Shown here: piece after piece, positions 25,545-35,367 of the stretch
How the letters are laid out: every line of letters begins with the position of its first letter
How positions within the stretch are numbered: position 1 is the first letter of the stretch
DNA from: Ancylomarina longa
GTDB lineage: Bacteria; Bacteroidota; Bacteroidia; Bacteroidales; Marinifilaceae
Reading direction: 5' to 3'
DNA length: 64,000 bases
Assembly: GCF_003996985.1 (NCBI RefSeq)
Contig: NZ_RJJX01000018.1
Coordinates: forward strand, 1 to 64,000
The notes under the pieces: model-generated
What the model was told of the DNA's origin: nothing
What the model saw: only the letters and a program-made list of their open reading frames with translations
The model's database searches: none
Translations under genes and position numbers: made by a program

Positions 25545-27737
25545 TTACTTTCCCGGACTCAAAACAAAATGTAATTCTCCACCTTTCATTAGCTGCTGAT
25601 GCGTAATAGTCGATTTGTTATATTCCACACCATTTAGTAAAACTTTCAGGATATTATAGTTCTCTTTTCCTTGATTTTCGGTTGAAACAGTGAACGTTTT
25701 ACCATTTGGCAGATGAATTACAGCTTTAGCTACGCTTGGAGAAGTAAGATCGTACACCCCATTGGCTGGATTTACAGGATACATTCCCAGGGAAGAGAAC
25801 ACCAACCATGCCGACATTTGACCACAGTCCTCATTTCCGCAATATCCATCAGGTTTTGTGGAGTACTGCGTATTGATGATTCGACGAACCAACTCTTGTG
25901 TTTTTTCCGGTTGCCCGATGTAGTTGAACAAATATGCCACATGATGACTTGGTTCGTTGCCATGTGCATATTGCCCAATCATTCCGGTACTGAATATAGG
26001 TAAATCATCATCCTTTTCGGGATAATAGGTGAACATAGAATCCAATTTTGCAGCAAATCGCTTTTCGCCAACGGTTTTAATAAACCCGGGAATATCCTGA
26101 GGAACATACCAGAAATATTGCCATGCATTACTCTCACAAAAATAATTGGTATAAGCCTTAGGGTCAAAAGGAGTCAGAAACTGTCCTTTCGCGTCTTTGG
26201 GTCTGAAGAAAGTAGATTTACTATCGTATAAATACTTCCAGTTCTCCCCTCTTTTCAGAAAATATTTATAATCTTTCTGCTTATTCAACGCCTTTGCAAA
26301 TTGAGCAATGCACCAATCATCGAAAGCATATTCCAGCGTTTTCGAAACCGACCAGTTTTCTCCTTCAGCCTTAGCAGGAACATAACCCAATTTCATATAT
26401 TCCGGTATCTGACGACCATTTTCCATTGCCGACTCTTTACATGCCAGATATGCTTTCTCCGCATCCATTTCTATTCCTTTGAAATAAGCATCTACAATCA
26501 CGGGCACAGCATGATAACCAATCATCATATTCGATTCGTTTCCTGCCAGAGACCATACAGGCAACAAACCTGTTTCGTCGTATTGACTCAAAAAAGATTG
26601 CACAAAATCCGACACTTTATCGGGACATAAAATCGTGTATAAGGGATGCGCAGCCCGATAGGTATCCCATAAAGAAAAGGTATCGTAACGATCAAATCCT
26701 ACTGCAATATGCTCCTTTCTGTCTGCTCCAATATATCTGCCATCCACATCGGAAAGCAAACTTGGAGTTAAATAAACATGGTATAAATTGGTGTAAAATA
26801 ATTCTTTCTCTTCTTTCGAACCTTCTATTTCTATTCTTGATAAGGCCGTGTTCCATTCCTCATCGGCTTGCTTCCTCGTTGCATCAAAATCCCAATTTGG
26901 TATTTCGGCAATCATATTTCGCCTGGCTCCTTCGATAGATGAATAGGATAGTGCAACTTTCAGCAGAATTTGCTCCTTTTCCCGGGTAGGAAAATGAGCA
27001 ATAAATTTTGTCTTTGTGCCACGCACCTCTCTTTTTTCAGATGGTTCACCCGATTGCTGCAATTCAAAATGATCGAATGCCTTTGAAAATTGAATTGTGA
27101 AATAAACCTGTTGATCCTTAGCCCAGCCATTAGATTTACGATAACCGGATATGGTAGAATCATTCTCGACGATGATTTTGGTATCGTAGGGATTATCCCA
27201 ATTCAATTTATATCCCAGATCGAGTATTATTGTAGAAGCTGTATCTTTTGGAAAAGTATATCGGTGGAAACCAACCCGTTTTGTTGTAGTTAATTCGGCA
27301 GTTATTCCCGAACTCAATAAATCTACTTTATAATACCCCGGTGATACCTCTTCCCTATCATGCGAAATTTTTGAATAAGGACGATAATCTCCATCTGGAG
27401 TCAAACTCTCTGTAAATCGGCTATTCATGGGCATAATTAGCAAATCATACATATCGCCCGCTCCTGTTCCTGATAAATGTGTGTGACTAAAGCCTGCAAT
27501 AGTAGAATCTTGCCAAAAATAACCTGCAATTCTGTCCCAACCAGGCAATCCATTATCAGGACTCAATTGTACCATACCAAAAGGAACCACTGCTCCCGGA
27601 TAAGTATTCCCAGATCCATCGGTACCAACAAATGTATTTACATATGCAGTGAACTTTTTCTCCCCATTACCCGACTCTTTGCTGCATGCAAAAAGACCAA
27701 GTACAGCCAAACAAAAGGCTAGTAATCTCATATTCAA
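25545..27737 (-). CDS. GH92 alpha-mannosidase lipoprotein
   Basis: 730 aa. Lipoprotein signal (LAVLGLFACSK, Cys18). The start of the mature region, NTFVGTDGSGNTYPGAVVPF and GFSHTHLSGTGAGD, and the late motif GNEDCGQMSAWLVFSSLGMY are diagnostic of glycoside hydrolase family 92, calcium-dependent exo-alpha-mannosidases that trim alpha-1,2/1,3/1,4/1,6-linked mannose from N-glycans or fungal mannan. It is expected at the cell surface or in the periplasm. It is first of a two-gene unit with the EEP protein. No SusCD pair is adjacent, so it is not in a complete polysaccharide-utilisation locus here. Confidence 0.95.
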   Translation of the reverse strand: MNMRLLAFCLAVLGLFACSKESGNGEKKFTAYVNTFVGTDGSGNTYPGAVVPFGMVQLSPDNGLPGWDRIAGYFWQDSTIAGFSHTHLSGTGAGDMYDLLIMPMNSRFTESLTPDGDYRPYSKISHDREEVSPGYYKVDLLSSGITAELTTTKRVGFHRYTFPKDTASTIILDLGYKLNWDNPYDTKIIVENDSTISGYRKSNGWAKDQQVYFTIQFSKAFDHFELQQSGEPSEKREVRGTKTKFIAHFPTREKEQILLKVALSYSSIEGARRNMIAEIPNWDFDATRKQADEEWNTALSRIEIEGSKEEKELFYTNLYHVYLTPSLLSDVDGRYIGADRKEHIAVGFDRYDTFSLWDTYRAAHPLYTILCPDKVSDFVQSFLSQYDETGLLPVWSLAGNESNMMIGYHAVPVIVDAYFKGIEMDAEKAYLACKESAMENGRQIPEYMKLGYVPAKAEGENWSVSKTLEYAFDDWCIAQFAKALNKQKDYKYFLKRGENWKYLYDSKSTFFRPKDAKGQFLTPFDPKAYTNYFCESNAWQYFWYVPQDIPGFIKTVGEKRFAAKLDSMFTYYPEKDDDLPIFSTGMIGQYAHGNEPSHHVAYLFNYIGQPEKTQELVRRIINTQYSTKPDGYCGNEDCGQMSAWLVFSSLGMYPVNPANGVYDLTSPSVAKAVIHLPNGKTFTVSTENQGKENYNILKVLLNGVEYNKSTITHQQLMKGGELHFVLSPGK

Positions 27738-28181
27738 TAAAAATTTAGATTTTTAAACGTGCTAACATTAAAAAATCAGAATGGAATAATTGGCTTTTGG
27801 GAAATAATCTTTCAAATATAGTGAAAAGTACGATATTGATTCCGCAAAACTCCTTTCCTGTCACACAAAAGAGTTGTTTCTGCTACGATAAACTATCTTA
27901 AAAGACTCAAACAACACCTCTGCATTTCGGGTTTTTAGGAAGCTATAATTGAAATTCATATCACAAGTTTTGCTTAAATAGGATTTTGACTTATTGATTT
28001 CATGTATTATAATTTTCATATTAAGGCTATATGAAAGCCGCATGTAAATTTATGCCTTACACCGTATGTAATTTTATCGATTAAATATAAATGTTCGTTT
28101 CATGTGCTTATCTTTAAGCTTTTAATGAAGTTCAAACATCGAATAAATACAAAATAAACATACATACCTAAAAGTAAGACT
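27738..28181. promoter_or_regulatory. Divergent intergenic region, GH92 promoter at 27813-27820
   Basis: No gene is seen in these 444 bp. On the minus strand TATATTTG (27820 to 27813) matches the -7 consensus, about 75 nt from the GH92 start. On the plus strand TATCTTTA near 28109 is a weaker candidate for the VOC-Nudix pair. A small A/T hairpin (TTTCATAT/ATATGAAA) lies at 28014-28036. Confidence 0.4.
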
Positions 28182-28607
28182 ATGAAAAAACGTGTAACAG
28201 GAATTGGCGGTATTTTCTTTAAAAGCAAAAACCCAAAAGATACAAGAGAATGGTACAACAAACATCTAGGCATTCAGTGTCCCGATGAGTATGGTGGTGT
28301 TTTTGAGTGGCAAAAGACAAGCAAACCTGAAGAAACTGCATTTACCATTTGGAGTCCGTTTGATGAGAATACAGAATATTTTCAGCCTTCGGAAAAAGAT
28401 TTCATGTTTAATTATCGTGTGGAAAATCTGGTAGAGTTATTAAAATTACTAAAAGAAGAAGGCGTTGAAATTGTGGGTGAAATGCAGGAATTTGAATATG
28501 GTAAATTCGCATGGATTTTAGATCCTGAAGGAAATAAGGTGGAATTATGGGAACCCATTGAAGGTCCGTTCAGTGAAATGTATAAAGGTAAATCAACATC
28601 AGAATGA
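28182..28607 (+). CDS. VOC (glyoxalase/bleomycin-resistance) family protein
   Basis: 141 aa, single vicinal-oxygen-chelate domain: GGIFFKSKNPKDTREWYNKH at the N-terminus, AFTIWSPF in the middle, EFEYGKFAWILDPEGNKVEL with the Glu metal ligand at the C-terminus (VELWEP). Such proteins are glyoxalases, dioxygenases or binding proteins; the specific activity cannot be read from the sequence. Its stop overlaps the start of the following Nudix gene (ATGA), so the two are cotranslated. Confidence 0.85.
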   Translation: MKKRVTGIGGIFFKSKNPKDTREWYNKHLGIQCPDEYGGVFEWQKTSKPEETAFTIWSPFDENTEYFQPSEKDFMFNYRVENLVELLKLLKEEGVEIVGEMQEFEYGKFAWILDPEGNKVELWEPIEGPFSEMYKGKSTSE

Positions 28608-29041
28608 GAAAGGCTGTAGTGAGATTTATGGATCCGCTTAGCATCGCTGAGAAAAATCTGAAATATTCCATTGTTTGCTCCAGATATCAAGATAATTGGA
28701 TTTTTGTACGAAACCATACCCGAAAAACCTGGGAAATGCCAGCCGGACATATTGAAACTAATGAAACCGCTTTACAAGCAGCAAAAAGAGAATTATATGA
28801 AGAAACCGGAGCTATAAGTTTTAATTTGCGTACGATATGCGATTATACTTGCGATTGGAAGGGAGAAACTAATTATGGTAGAATATACTTTGCCAATGTA
28901 GTACAATTAGGTGAATTGCCTCCTTTTGAAATTGCCGAGATCCGCCTTTTCAAAAATCTACCAGAAAATCTCACTTATCCGGATATTCAAAATTTAATAT
29001 TTGAAAAAGTAAAGAATTGCTTACTTACAACTAATCCCTGA
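28604..29041 (+). CDS. Nudix hydrolase
   Basis: 145 aa. The Nudix box is perfect: GHIETNETALQAAKRELYEE followed by TGA, i.e. Gx5Ex7REUxEExGU. It hydrolyses a nucleoside diphosphate linked to another moiety; sanitation of an oxidised nucleotide or cleavage of a nucleotide sugar are both possible. The N-terminal part VRFMDPLSIAEKNLKYSIVC is longer than in the smallest MutT types. It is coupled to the VOC gene by a 4-nt overlap. A hairpin follows at 29053-29087. Confidence 0.9.
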   Translation: MRKAVVRFMDPLSIAEKNLKYSIVCSRYQDNWIFVRNHTRKTWEMPAGHIETNETALQAAKRELYEETGAISFNLRTICDYTCDWKGETNYGRIYFANVVQLGELPPFEIAEIRLFKNLPENLTYPDIQNLIFEKVKNCLLTTNP

Positions 29042-29052
29042 ATAAATCTCCC

Positions 29053-29087
29053 AAAACCTCCTAATTTTACAAAAATTTGGAGGTTTT
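29053..29087 (+). terminator. Hairpin after the VOC-Nudix pair
   Basis: AAAACCTCC (29053-29061) pairs with GGAGGTTTT (29079-29087); the loop is A/T-rich. It lies 12 nt after the Nudix stop. The tract after it has only four T residues, so termination may be weak. Confidence 0.6.
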
Positions 29088-29124
29088 AGGAAAATTAAAA
29101 TAAATCCATTTCAATTAATATTAT

Positions 29125-29430
29125 ATGACTCAGATTCATTTTCACGAAGGTTTTTACACACCAATTAAAGAAGGTATAAAAACACAAACTGCCCGAGTTG
29201 GAGAACCTGTTTATCCCTTGGGTAAGGCTGAAGCCATTTTCTCTGACAATAAGTCTTTGCCTATTGAAATCACTAAAGTATCACATAAAACCTTTAATCA
29301 ACTTAGTAAGAAAGAAGCGGAAAAAGATGGTTTCCAATCGAAACAGGAACTTTGGAATATCCTCCTCAAATTTTATCCTAAACTAGAAAAAACAGATATC
29401 TTGATGTTGGTAGAATTTCGCTGTATTTAG
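29125..29430 (+). CDS. ASCH-domain-like protein
   Basis: 101 aa. The pattern F..GFYTPIKEGIKTQTARVG, PVYPLGKAEAIF, IEITKVSHKTFNQLSKKEAE and KDGFQSKQELWNILLKFYP matches ASCH (ASC-1 homology) proteins, a beta-barrel fold related to PUA and thought to bind RNA; some have ribonuclease or amidohydrolase activity. The invariant GxKxxTxR (GIKTQTARV) is present. It is probably a separate unit after the hairpin at 29053-29087. Function in this organism is unknown. Confidence 0.75.
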   Translation: MTQIHFHEGFYTPIKEGIKTQTARVGEPVYPLGKAEAIFSDNKSLPIEITKVSHKTFNQLSKKEAEKDGFQSKQELWNILLKFYPKLEKTDILMLVEFRCI

Positions 29431-29529
29431 AAATAAAATAGCAAGTAGGATTAGGCTCGATATTGCATAATAATAATAAGCCAATGTGAAAATTTACAAA
29501 AAGCATTTCTTTCTAGGCAGAATAACAAA

Positions 29530-30645
29530 TTATTTTTGAAATAGTATACAAACTGGTTTAGCAACCTTCAACTCTTCCACAAATGTGAGCAATCCTGTCT
29601 TCTTATCTCTTTTAAAACACACAATATTATTTGTGTTCTGATTTGCCACGAGAAGAAATTTTTCGTCGGGCGATAAGCTGAAATTACGGGGATGATCGCC
29701 AAGAGTAGATTCAAATCCTATGGAATTCAATTTTCCACCATTTGAAACCTTATAAATAGCAATACTATTATGTCCTCGATTTGAAGCATATAAAAAATTA
29801 CCATCGGAGCTAATATGAATATCTGCCGGAAAACTTTCTCCCTGAAAATCATTTGGTAAGGTAGAAACAGATCCTAGCAAGCTAAGTGTTTTATCTGCTG
29901 CAATCTGAACTGTACTAATCGTATTATTCAATTCATTAATCACATATATATATTTATCATTAGGATGAAAAGCTAAATGTCGCGGACCTGCGCCATCTTC
30001 CATTTCTAATTTATCTTTCAATCGGAACTTATTATTGACACGATCTATCTCCGAAATCCACAATTCATTTGTACCTAAATCTACTGCGATTACCAAATTG
30101 GAATTAGGTACAAACCAAATACTATGTGCATGCGCTTTGTCCTGTCGAACTTTATTCGCTCCCGACCCAATATGTTGCTGCACATCTAAAAGAGTAGACA
30201 ATTTAGAATCCTTATCAACTTTTAAAAGCCCATTGGTTCCACTGGTGTAGTTTGCAGTAAGTACAATTCCCTCTTGGTTTGCACCTACAAAACAAGGATG
30301 AGCTCCACCACTGGATCTACGACTGATTAATTTCAAAGAATTACCAACCAAATAGGATTCAACCGTTCCTTTTCCTTCAACAGTATTTATCTCATTTACT
30401 GCCAATAGAGTGTTTCCATTATTAGCAAAAGTCAAAAAAGATGGATTATCTGATCTAGCTTGTAAGCTTAACATCGTCATATGCCCAATAGAATCCATTT
30501 CCACCTTATAAATACCTTTGGAACTTGTATCTGTATAAGTTCCGACATAAAAAGAATAATTTACTTTTTTCATATTTGTTTTTTGGTTCTGACATGCGAA
30601 TACAGCCAATAAAAGCATTATGACGATGAAATTTCTCTTAAACAT
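29530..30645 (-). CDS. Lactonase-family seven-bladed beta-propeller lipoprotein
   Basis: 371 aa. Lipoprotein signal (MLLLAVFACQNQK, Cys18). The propeller (PF10282) has repeated blade motifs such as YVGTYTDTSSKGIY, GGAHPCFVGANQEG, DGAGPRHLAFHPNDKYIYV and LGDHPRNFSLSPDEKFLLVA. The family includes 6-phosphogluconolactonase (Pgl) and muconate cycloisomerase relatives, but an envelope-exported copy is more likely to act on a sugar lactone in the periplasm than in the pentose-phosphate pathway. It lies 96 nt downstream of the heparinase-like lyase on the same strand, so oligosaccharide catabolism is a reasonable context. Confidence 0.88.
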   Translation of the reverse strand: MFKRNFIVIMLLLAVFACQNQKTNMKKVNYSFYVGTYTDTSSKGIYKVEMDSIGHMTMLSLQARSDNPSFLTFANNGNTLLAVNEINTVEGKGTVESYLVGNSLKLISRRSSGGAHPCFVGANQEGIVLTANYTSGTNGLLKVDKDSKLSTLLDVQQHIGSGANKVRQDKAHAHSIWFVPNSNLVIAVDLGTNELWISEIDRVNNKFRLKDKLEMEDGAGPRHLAFHPNDKYIYVINELNNTISTVQIAADKTLSLLGSVSTLPNDFQGESFPADIHISSDGNFLYASNRGHNSIAIYKVSNGGKLNSIGFESTLGDHPRNFSLSPDEKFLLVANQNTNNIVCFKRDKKTGLLTFVEELKVAKPVCILFQK

Positions 30646-30741
30646 ACAATTGATTTTTTTGAATGCATAAAGATAGGGTAAATATAAATGAGATCATTTG
30701 CTACACATCTATAGTTACCCCTAATCCGGAATTGAAACGTT

Positions 30742-33348
30742 TTAAATCAATACGATTTTCTTCTTAATAGTTTTATTTAGGTATTGAATTATCAGCAAAT
30801 AAATTCCTGCAGATAAGGCAGTCAGATCAATATTTGCCTGATTACTATTTTGATGATGTTCTGATATTTTTCGTCCATTGGAATCATAAATACTTAATTC
30901 AAATTCGCTAACCGTATCCTCATCAATTGATACTGTAAAAATTCCATTAGTAGGATTGGGATAAACCAATACGCTGCCACTTTCTTTGTTTCCTTCCTCC
31001 GGACTAGGTTCCGGATCGGTTCCGGGATTAGGATCTGCAGCAATGGTATCCTTCAATACAAGCTTGTGATTACCAGATGACAGATCAACCGTGATTTCAA
31101 AAACGCCATTCTTATTGGCATCGCCAACGCGCTGCAAGGTATCATCTACAAAAACACCAAAAGAGGAATTGCTCTTTAAATCGAGAGCAAAAATTTTTAA
31201 AACCCGATCTCCGGCAACTGGATTTGCCGTGTAAGACATGCTAGCTGTATCACCCTGTGCCTGAAAAAGGTAAAGATGATTTTCCCAATCCACACCAATC
31301 GTATTAGCATTAGAAATAAGTTTTCCACCTGAAGATGCCGGGTTTTTATTATCACCAATTTTAATTGTGTGCAAAAAAGTAAGATTCTCCTGTACATTTG
31401 TAGGTTCCACCTCAATCCGCCAAAACCCAGGATGTTCGTTCACCAAATCAATATTCCTATCTGGAGGATAATTTGTTCCGTCGACCCAATACTCATAATT
31501 ACTTCCACCTATCAAAGTTGTGGTAGTAGATTCAGGAAGTAGTGTTCGAATTGCAAGACTTCCCTTACCATTGGTTGTTTTGTAATCGCGTCCGTTATAC
31601 GTTAATATGTGATCTGCTACCTGAGTATTGATAATTTTGCCACTTATTTCAGGCCTATTTACAAAATGATTGATATACTTTGCTTTTCTCTCGTTACTCT
31701 GAGTATACAACAAATGAATATGATCTAACACTAGCACACGGTCCGGTTTATGAAATAGAACCCTTCTTTCAAATCGATCCAGTTTGTCAGCTTGGTACGA
31801 ATCAGCAGCATCTGCTACCTGATAGGAATAATCTTCTCCCGAGGCGTAACGTATCCACTTTCCGCGTTTGTGATCATCAGAAAAAACATCATTTAAGTTT
31901 TCTAACCTATCCGATTCAATTTGTCCTCCATCATTAGAAACTGTTTTTCCAAAATTCCGATAGGTTTCGGAAGCATCATAAACACAAACAGAATTATGCG
32001 CAATGGTTCGGGAATAATAGTTATTGTAATGAGATGTTCCGAAAGAATCATAAAAACCAGCATCTAAAATCAAAGGCTTATCGCGAATAATCGTGAAAGT
32101 ATTATTATCGCGATGTTCGTGATCTGCCCTCTTAGAAGGAGCACAGTAAAACCAAAGCATTGTTGCATCATCTTCCCAGGATGTTCTACTAACTGCTAAT
32201 CCCGTTTTATTAGCCCACCAGTTCAAAGGTGGTTGCGGGTGTTGTACATTCGCTGCTTCAAAATCCTTATACAATAGCTTTTGAAAAATTAAACTGGAAT
32301 TATTTAAATATCCCACTCCACCATAAATCTGCACCAAATACTGACTTCTCGGATCTCCAAATTGAGCTGCATGGCGGTACATTACCCTGTTAGCCTGATC
32401 TAAATGAATTATTGCATCTCCCAAATGAATAGTAAAATGATCAGGACGATAGAAGTACCAGTACTGATTGATAGATTCCCTTACCCAAGGCTGATCTTGA
32501 TAATAATTTTTATCAGTAGCGTAAAGCATATCATCGAACAATTGATATTGTCTTGGTAAACCAAACATCGAATATGCAGCTCCCCAATTCCAACCACCAT
32601 CATCATCACGAAAGTAAGCAAAGGCTGGTAAAATCCCATTCTCCCATTTATCAACCAAAGTTTTATACCAAGCATTTATTGTTGACATTTGGGAGGAAGA
32701 CAAACCATCGGCTCCATGAAGTGCCAACGTGGCATGCATTGTTATACTACAATTGTAAATATTGTGACTGGAAACATAACTATTTCCAGAAGGTGTAAGT
32801 ACATAATTCTCCATAAAATACTCCAAAACCCGGTAAAGAGCTTTAGATAAATCCTGCCGAAGAGCTTGAGGAATTTCATCATAGGTCCAATCTAAAAGAA
32901 TTCCACCATAGTCACAGTTGATGCGTAAGAGATTTTCCTTGGTATCTCCTGAGTAATTATTAAAATTTAACCCCTCGAGATATTCAATATATCTGGAAAT
33001 AATAAATTCACATCTTTTCTGTGCTAAACCATCAGTTCCCAATTGCAAAAGAAATGCCGTCATCTTCGACATCTGAAATGCACTATTCGAATTAAAATTA
33101 TAATGCCATTGACTAGAATCCGACCCCACAAGGTAAGTATCGGCATCGGTTACCCAATTTCTGTCGTAACTACTTTTAAATCGACTATAGGTCTCACCGC
33201 TTTCTCCTCCCGAAATATTTGCTTTCAACCAATTAAAGCGTTCGGCTGAAATATCCAATCTTGGTCTGTTCGCATGAATTGTAGGAACATCCTGCGAATA
33301 ACACGCGGTAAGTAGAAAGAAAAACAAAAAAATAAATACACTCCTCAT
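30742..33348 (-). CDS. Heparinase II/III-like polysaccharide lyase with T9SS sorting domain
   Basis: 868 aa from the ATG at 33348 (MRSVFIFLFFFLLTACYSQD signal); a 12-residue longer start at 33384 precedes the signal peptide and is less likely. The N-terminal (alpha/alpha) toroid region includes HNIYNCSITMHATLALHG. The heparinase II/III motif is clear: ADHEHRDNNTFTIIRDKPLI, LDAGFYDSFGTSHY and YYSRTIAHNSV. A Pro/Glu-rich linker (PNPGTDPEPSPEEG) leads to a C-terminal type A sorting domain (VYPNPTNGIFTVSI, then LSAGIYLLII). It should be exported by the type IX system and degrade a uronate-containing polysaccharide; the substrate is not predictable. Confidence 0.88.
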   Translation of the reverse strand: MRSVFIFLFFFLLTACYSQDVPTIHANRPRLDISAERFNWLKANISGGESGETYSRFKSSYDRNWVTDADTYLVGSDSSQWHYNFNSNSAFQMSKMTAFLLQLGTDGLAQKRCEFIISRYIEYLEGLNFNNYSGDTKENLLRINCDYGGILLDWTYDEIPQALRQDLSKALYRVLEYFMENYVLTPSGNSYVSSHNIYNCSITMHATLALHGADGLSSSQMSTINAWYKTLVDKWENGILPAFAYFRDDDGGWNWGAAYSMFGLPRQYQLFDDMLYATDKNYYQDQPWVRESINQYWYFYRPDHFTIHLGDAIIHLDQANRVMYRHAAQFGDPRSQYLVQIYGGVGYLNNSSLIFQKLLYKDFEAANVQHPQPPLNWWANKTGLAVSRTSWEDDATMLWFYCAPSKRADHEHRDNNTFTIIRDKPLILDAGFYDSFGTSHYNNYYSRTIAHNSVCVYDASETYRNFGKTVSNDGGQIESDRLENLNDVFSDDHKRGKWIRYASGEDYSYQVADAADSYQADKLDRFERRVLFHKPDRVLVLDHIHLLYTQSNERKAKYINHFVNRPEISGKIINTQVADHILTYNGRDYKTTNGKGSLAIRTLLPESTTTTLIGGSNYEYWVDGTNYPPDRNIDLVNEHPGFWRIEVEPTNVQENLTFLHTIKIGDNKNPASSGGKLISNANTIGVDWENHLYLFQAQGDTASMSYTANPVAGDRVLKIFALDLKSNSSFGVFVDDTLQRVGDANKNGVFEITVDLSSGNHKLVLKDTIAADPNPGTDPEPSPEEGNKESGSVLVYPNPTNGIFTVSIDEDTVSEFELSIYDSNGRKISEHHQNSNQANIDLTALSAGIYLLIIQYLNKTIKKKIVLI

Positions 33349-33426
33349 CACACCCTCGATTTTATAACGTATTATAAAATACAAAATTCCAAGGAATTGA
33401 TAAGGATAAAAACACCTCTACAGAGC

Positions 33427-34809
33427 TTATTTAGAATTCAGCGGAAAGGATATATTTCTATTCAGTTTTTTGAATTCTCTAAAAATAAAAATGCCGGCAA
33501 TAATCGCCGATCCAACATCAGAAATTGGGCCAGCAAACCAAACACCGGTCAATCCCAGGAAACGTGGCAGAAAAAACAAAATTGGGATAAGCAAAATTAC
33601 TTGTCGCATTAGGGTAAGTAAAGTGGAAATTCCAGCCTTTCCAATAGATTGAAAATAATTCCCTACTATAATCTGGAAACCCACAACAGGTAAAGCAATT
33701 AAAAAAGTTTTTAAACCTACAGAACCAACTTTCAGCAATTCCTCACTACTACTATTAAATACCTGTACAAGTGTTTCTGGGAATAGTTGAACTACTACCC
33801 AACCCAAAATCACTATTCCGGTTGCGGCTTTCATACAAATAATCAATGTTTCTTTAACTCGTTCATAGTGCTTTGCTCCGTGATTAAATCCGAATATAGG
33901 CTGTGCTGCCATATTAATTGCTACCACGGTCATTACAATCAACATAGCAACTGAATTGATCACTCCCATGGCTGCAATGGCAATGTCATTACTGAATTTA
34001 ACCAATTGAATATTGTAAAGAGCCTGTACGAAACTACCTGCAATCTGCATAGAAAAAGGTGCAAAGCCAATTGTAATTATATAAATCACGATCTGTCCGT
34101 TGAGTTTAAAATTAGACAAGCGTAATTTAATTACTGATTTTTGACTTAAGAAATGACGAACAACCCAGATGCATAGGATAAATTGAGAAATAATAGTTGC
34201 CCAGGCAGCACCTGCAACACCCAAATCCAAAACAAAAATAAAGATGGGATCCAGCACGATATTAGTTCCAGCACTAATCAGCATAGAATACATAGCTATT
34301 TTGGCATTTCCTTCTGATCGGATAAGGTTATTCATGGAAAAACCTACAACACTAAATATTGCCCCATATAGAATGATATTTAAATATTCGTTAGCAATAT
34401 CCATTGTATCTACTCCAACACCAAACAATCGAAGCAATGGGTCTTTTATTGTGAATCCTATAATAGTTATCAGTACCGAAACAATTATCATTAAAACAAA
34501 GGAATTACCTAAAACCCACTCTGCCCTCGCAAAATCTTTTTTCCCAAGGTTAATAGAAATCCGAACTCCCGCGCCTAAACCAATTAACATCCCAAATGCC
34601 ATAAGTATTAGCATGATTGGAAACACCGCACTTAATCCGGATAATGCAATTGCTCCTACTCCCTGACCGATAAAAATTCTATCAACAACATTGTACAGCG
34701 AATTTACCATTACGCCAGTGAAAGCTGGCAAAAAATATTTCCACAACAATTTCTTGATGCTTGAATTCTCGAGTTCGTAAACATTTTGGGAATTTCTATC
34801 CATAGGCAA
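33427..34809 (-). CDS. MATE family efflux transporter
   Basis: 460 aa, twelve hydrophobic segments. The N-terminal signature SIKKLLWKYFLPAFTGVMVN and NVVDRIFIGQGVGAIALSGL, and the second-half counterpart INMAAQPIFGFNHGAKHYER, are typical of the DinF/NorM superfamily, sodium- or proton-coupled drug exporters. Length is usual. It lies on the same strand 78 nt upstream of the lyase gene and may share a transcript, although the functions are unrelated. A 15-bp perfect inverted repeat lies upstream at 34967-35002. Confidence 0.92.
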   Translation of the reverse strand: MPMDRNSQNVYELENSSIKKLLWKYFLPAFTGVMVNSLYNVVDRIFIGQGVGAIALSGLSAVFPIMLILMAFGMLIGLGAGVRISINLGKKDFARAEWVLGNSFVLMIIVSVLITIIGFTIKDPLLRLFGVGVDTMDIANEYLNIILYGAIFSVVGFSMNNLIRSEGNAKIAMYSMLISAGTNIVLDPIFIFVLDLGVAGAAWATIISQFILCIWVVRHFLSQKSVIKLRLSNFKLNGQIVIYIITIGFAPFSMQIAGSFVQALYNIQLVKFSNDIAIAAMGVINSVAMLIVMTVVAINMAAQPIFGFNHGAKHYERVKETLIICMKAATGIVILGWVVVQLFPETLVQVFNSSSEELLKVGSVGLKTFLIALPVVGFQIIVGNYFQSIGKAGISTLLTLMRQVILLIPILFFLPRFLGLTGVWFAGPISDVGSAIIAGIFIFREFKKLNRNISFPLNSK

Positions 34810-34966
34810 TTTTAGTGTGGCAAATGTACCATTAATGCAGTGTAATGGTTATTAAATCTAAATAAAAAGGTAGGGAAATCGGCAAATAACGATTACATGG
34901 AGGTAAATCAATGATGAGAAGAGGTCAACAGAATCAAAGTCGACAAAATCTATTTGAACCTATTTT

Positions 34967-35002
34967 CTTTATGATACTATAGATGTTTATAGTATCATAA
35001 AG
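34967..35002. promoter_or_regulatory. 15-bp perfect inverted repeat between cupin and MATE genes
   Basis: CTTTATGATACTATA and its exact complement flank a 6-nt loop (gatgtt). No U-run follows on the minus strand. It lies 32 nt beyond the cupin stop and about 160 nt before the MATE start; it could be an operator or an mRNA 3' hairpin. Confidence 0.5.
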
Positions 35003-35034
35003 ATCAATTTATTAAAATGTGCAGTAGATATTAT

Positions 35035-35367
35035 TTAAAGCAATACATACCTGTCTTTTTCAGCAAAGTAATCCATCACAATTGTTCGGGTATGAAAAAT
35101 AGCCGAATGCAGTACTCCTTCAGAAATAAAATAATGATCTCCTTTTCGATAATTTTTAGTATCTCCTCCAATAGTTAAATCCATATTTCCATCAATAACA
35201 ACTCCCCATTGTGCAGCATGAGAATGACGGGGAACTTTGCCAATTGCTTCTATTTCGAAGAATACAATTTGATGATTTTCACCTTGTGCTACCCAACCAC
35301 GAACACCATCAAAGGGAATATTTGCCTCAGGTAGATCCTTTATAATATCTGGATAAATGTTACTCAT
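35035..35367 (-). CDS. Small cupin-2 domain protein
   Basis: 110 aa from the ATG at 35367 (MSNIYPDIIKDLPEA); an upstream frame to 35448 encodes a hydrophobic tail unlike the family and is rejected. One cupin barrel: PRHSHAAQWGVVIDGNMDLT (metal ligands His-x-His and Gln/Glu position) and GDHYFISEGVLHSA (second His). Such proteins bind a metal and a small ligand and may be isomerases, dioxygenases or sensors. Present as a single gene. Function undetermined. Confidence 0.82.
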   Translation of the reverse strand: MSNIYPDIIKDLPEANIPFDGVRGWVAQGENHQIVFFEIEAIGKVPRHSHAAQWGVVIDGNMDLTIGGDTKNYRKGDHYFISEGVLHSAIFHTRTIVMDYFAEKDRYVLL

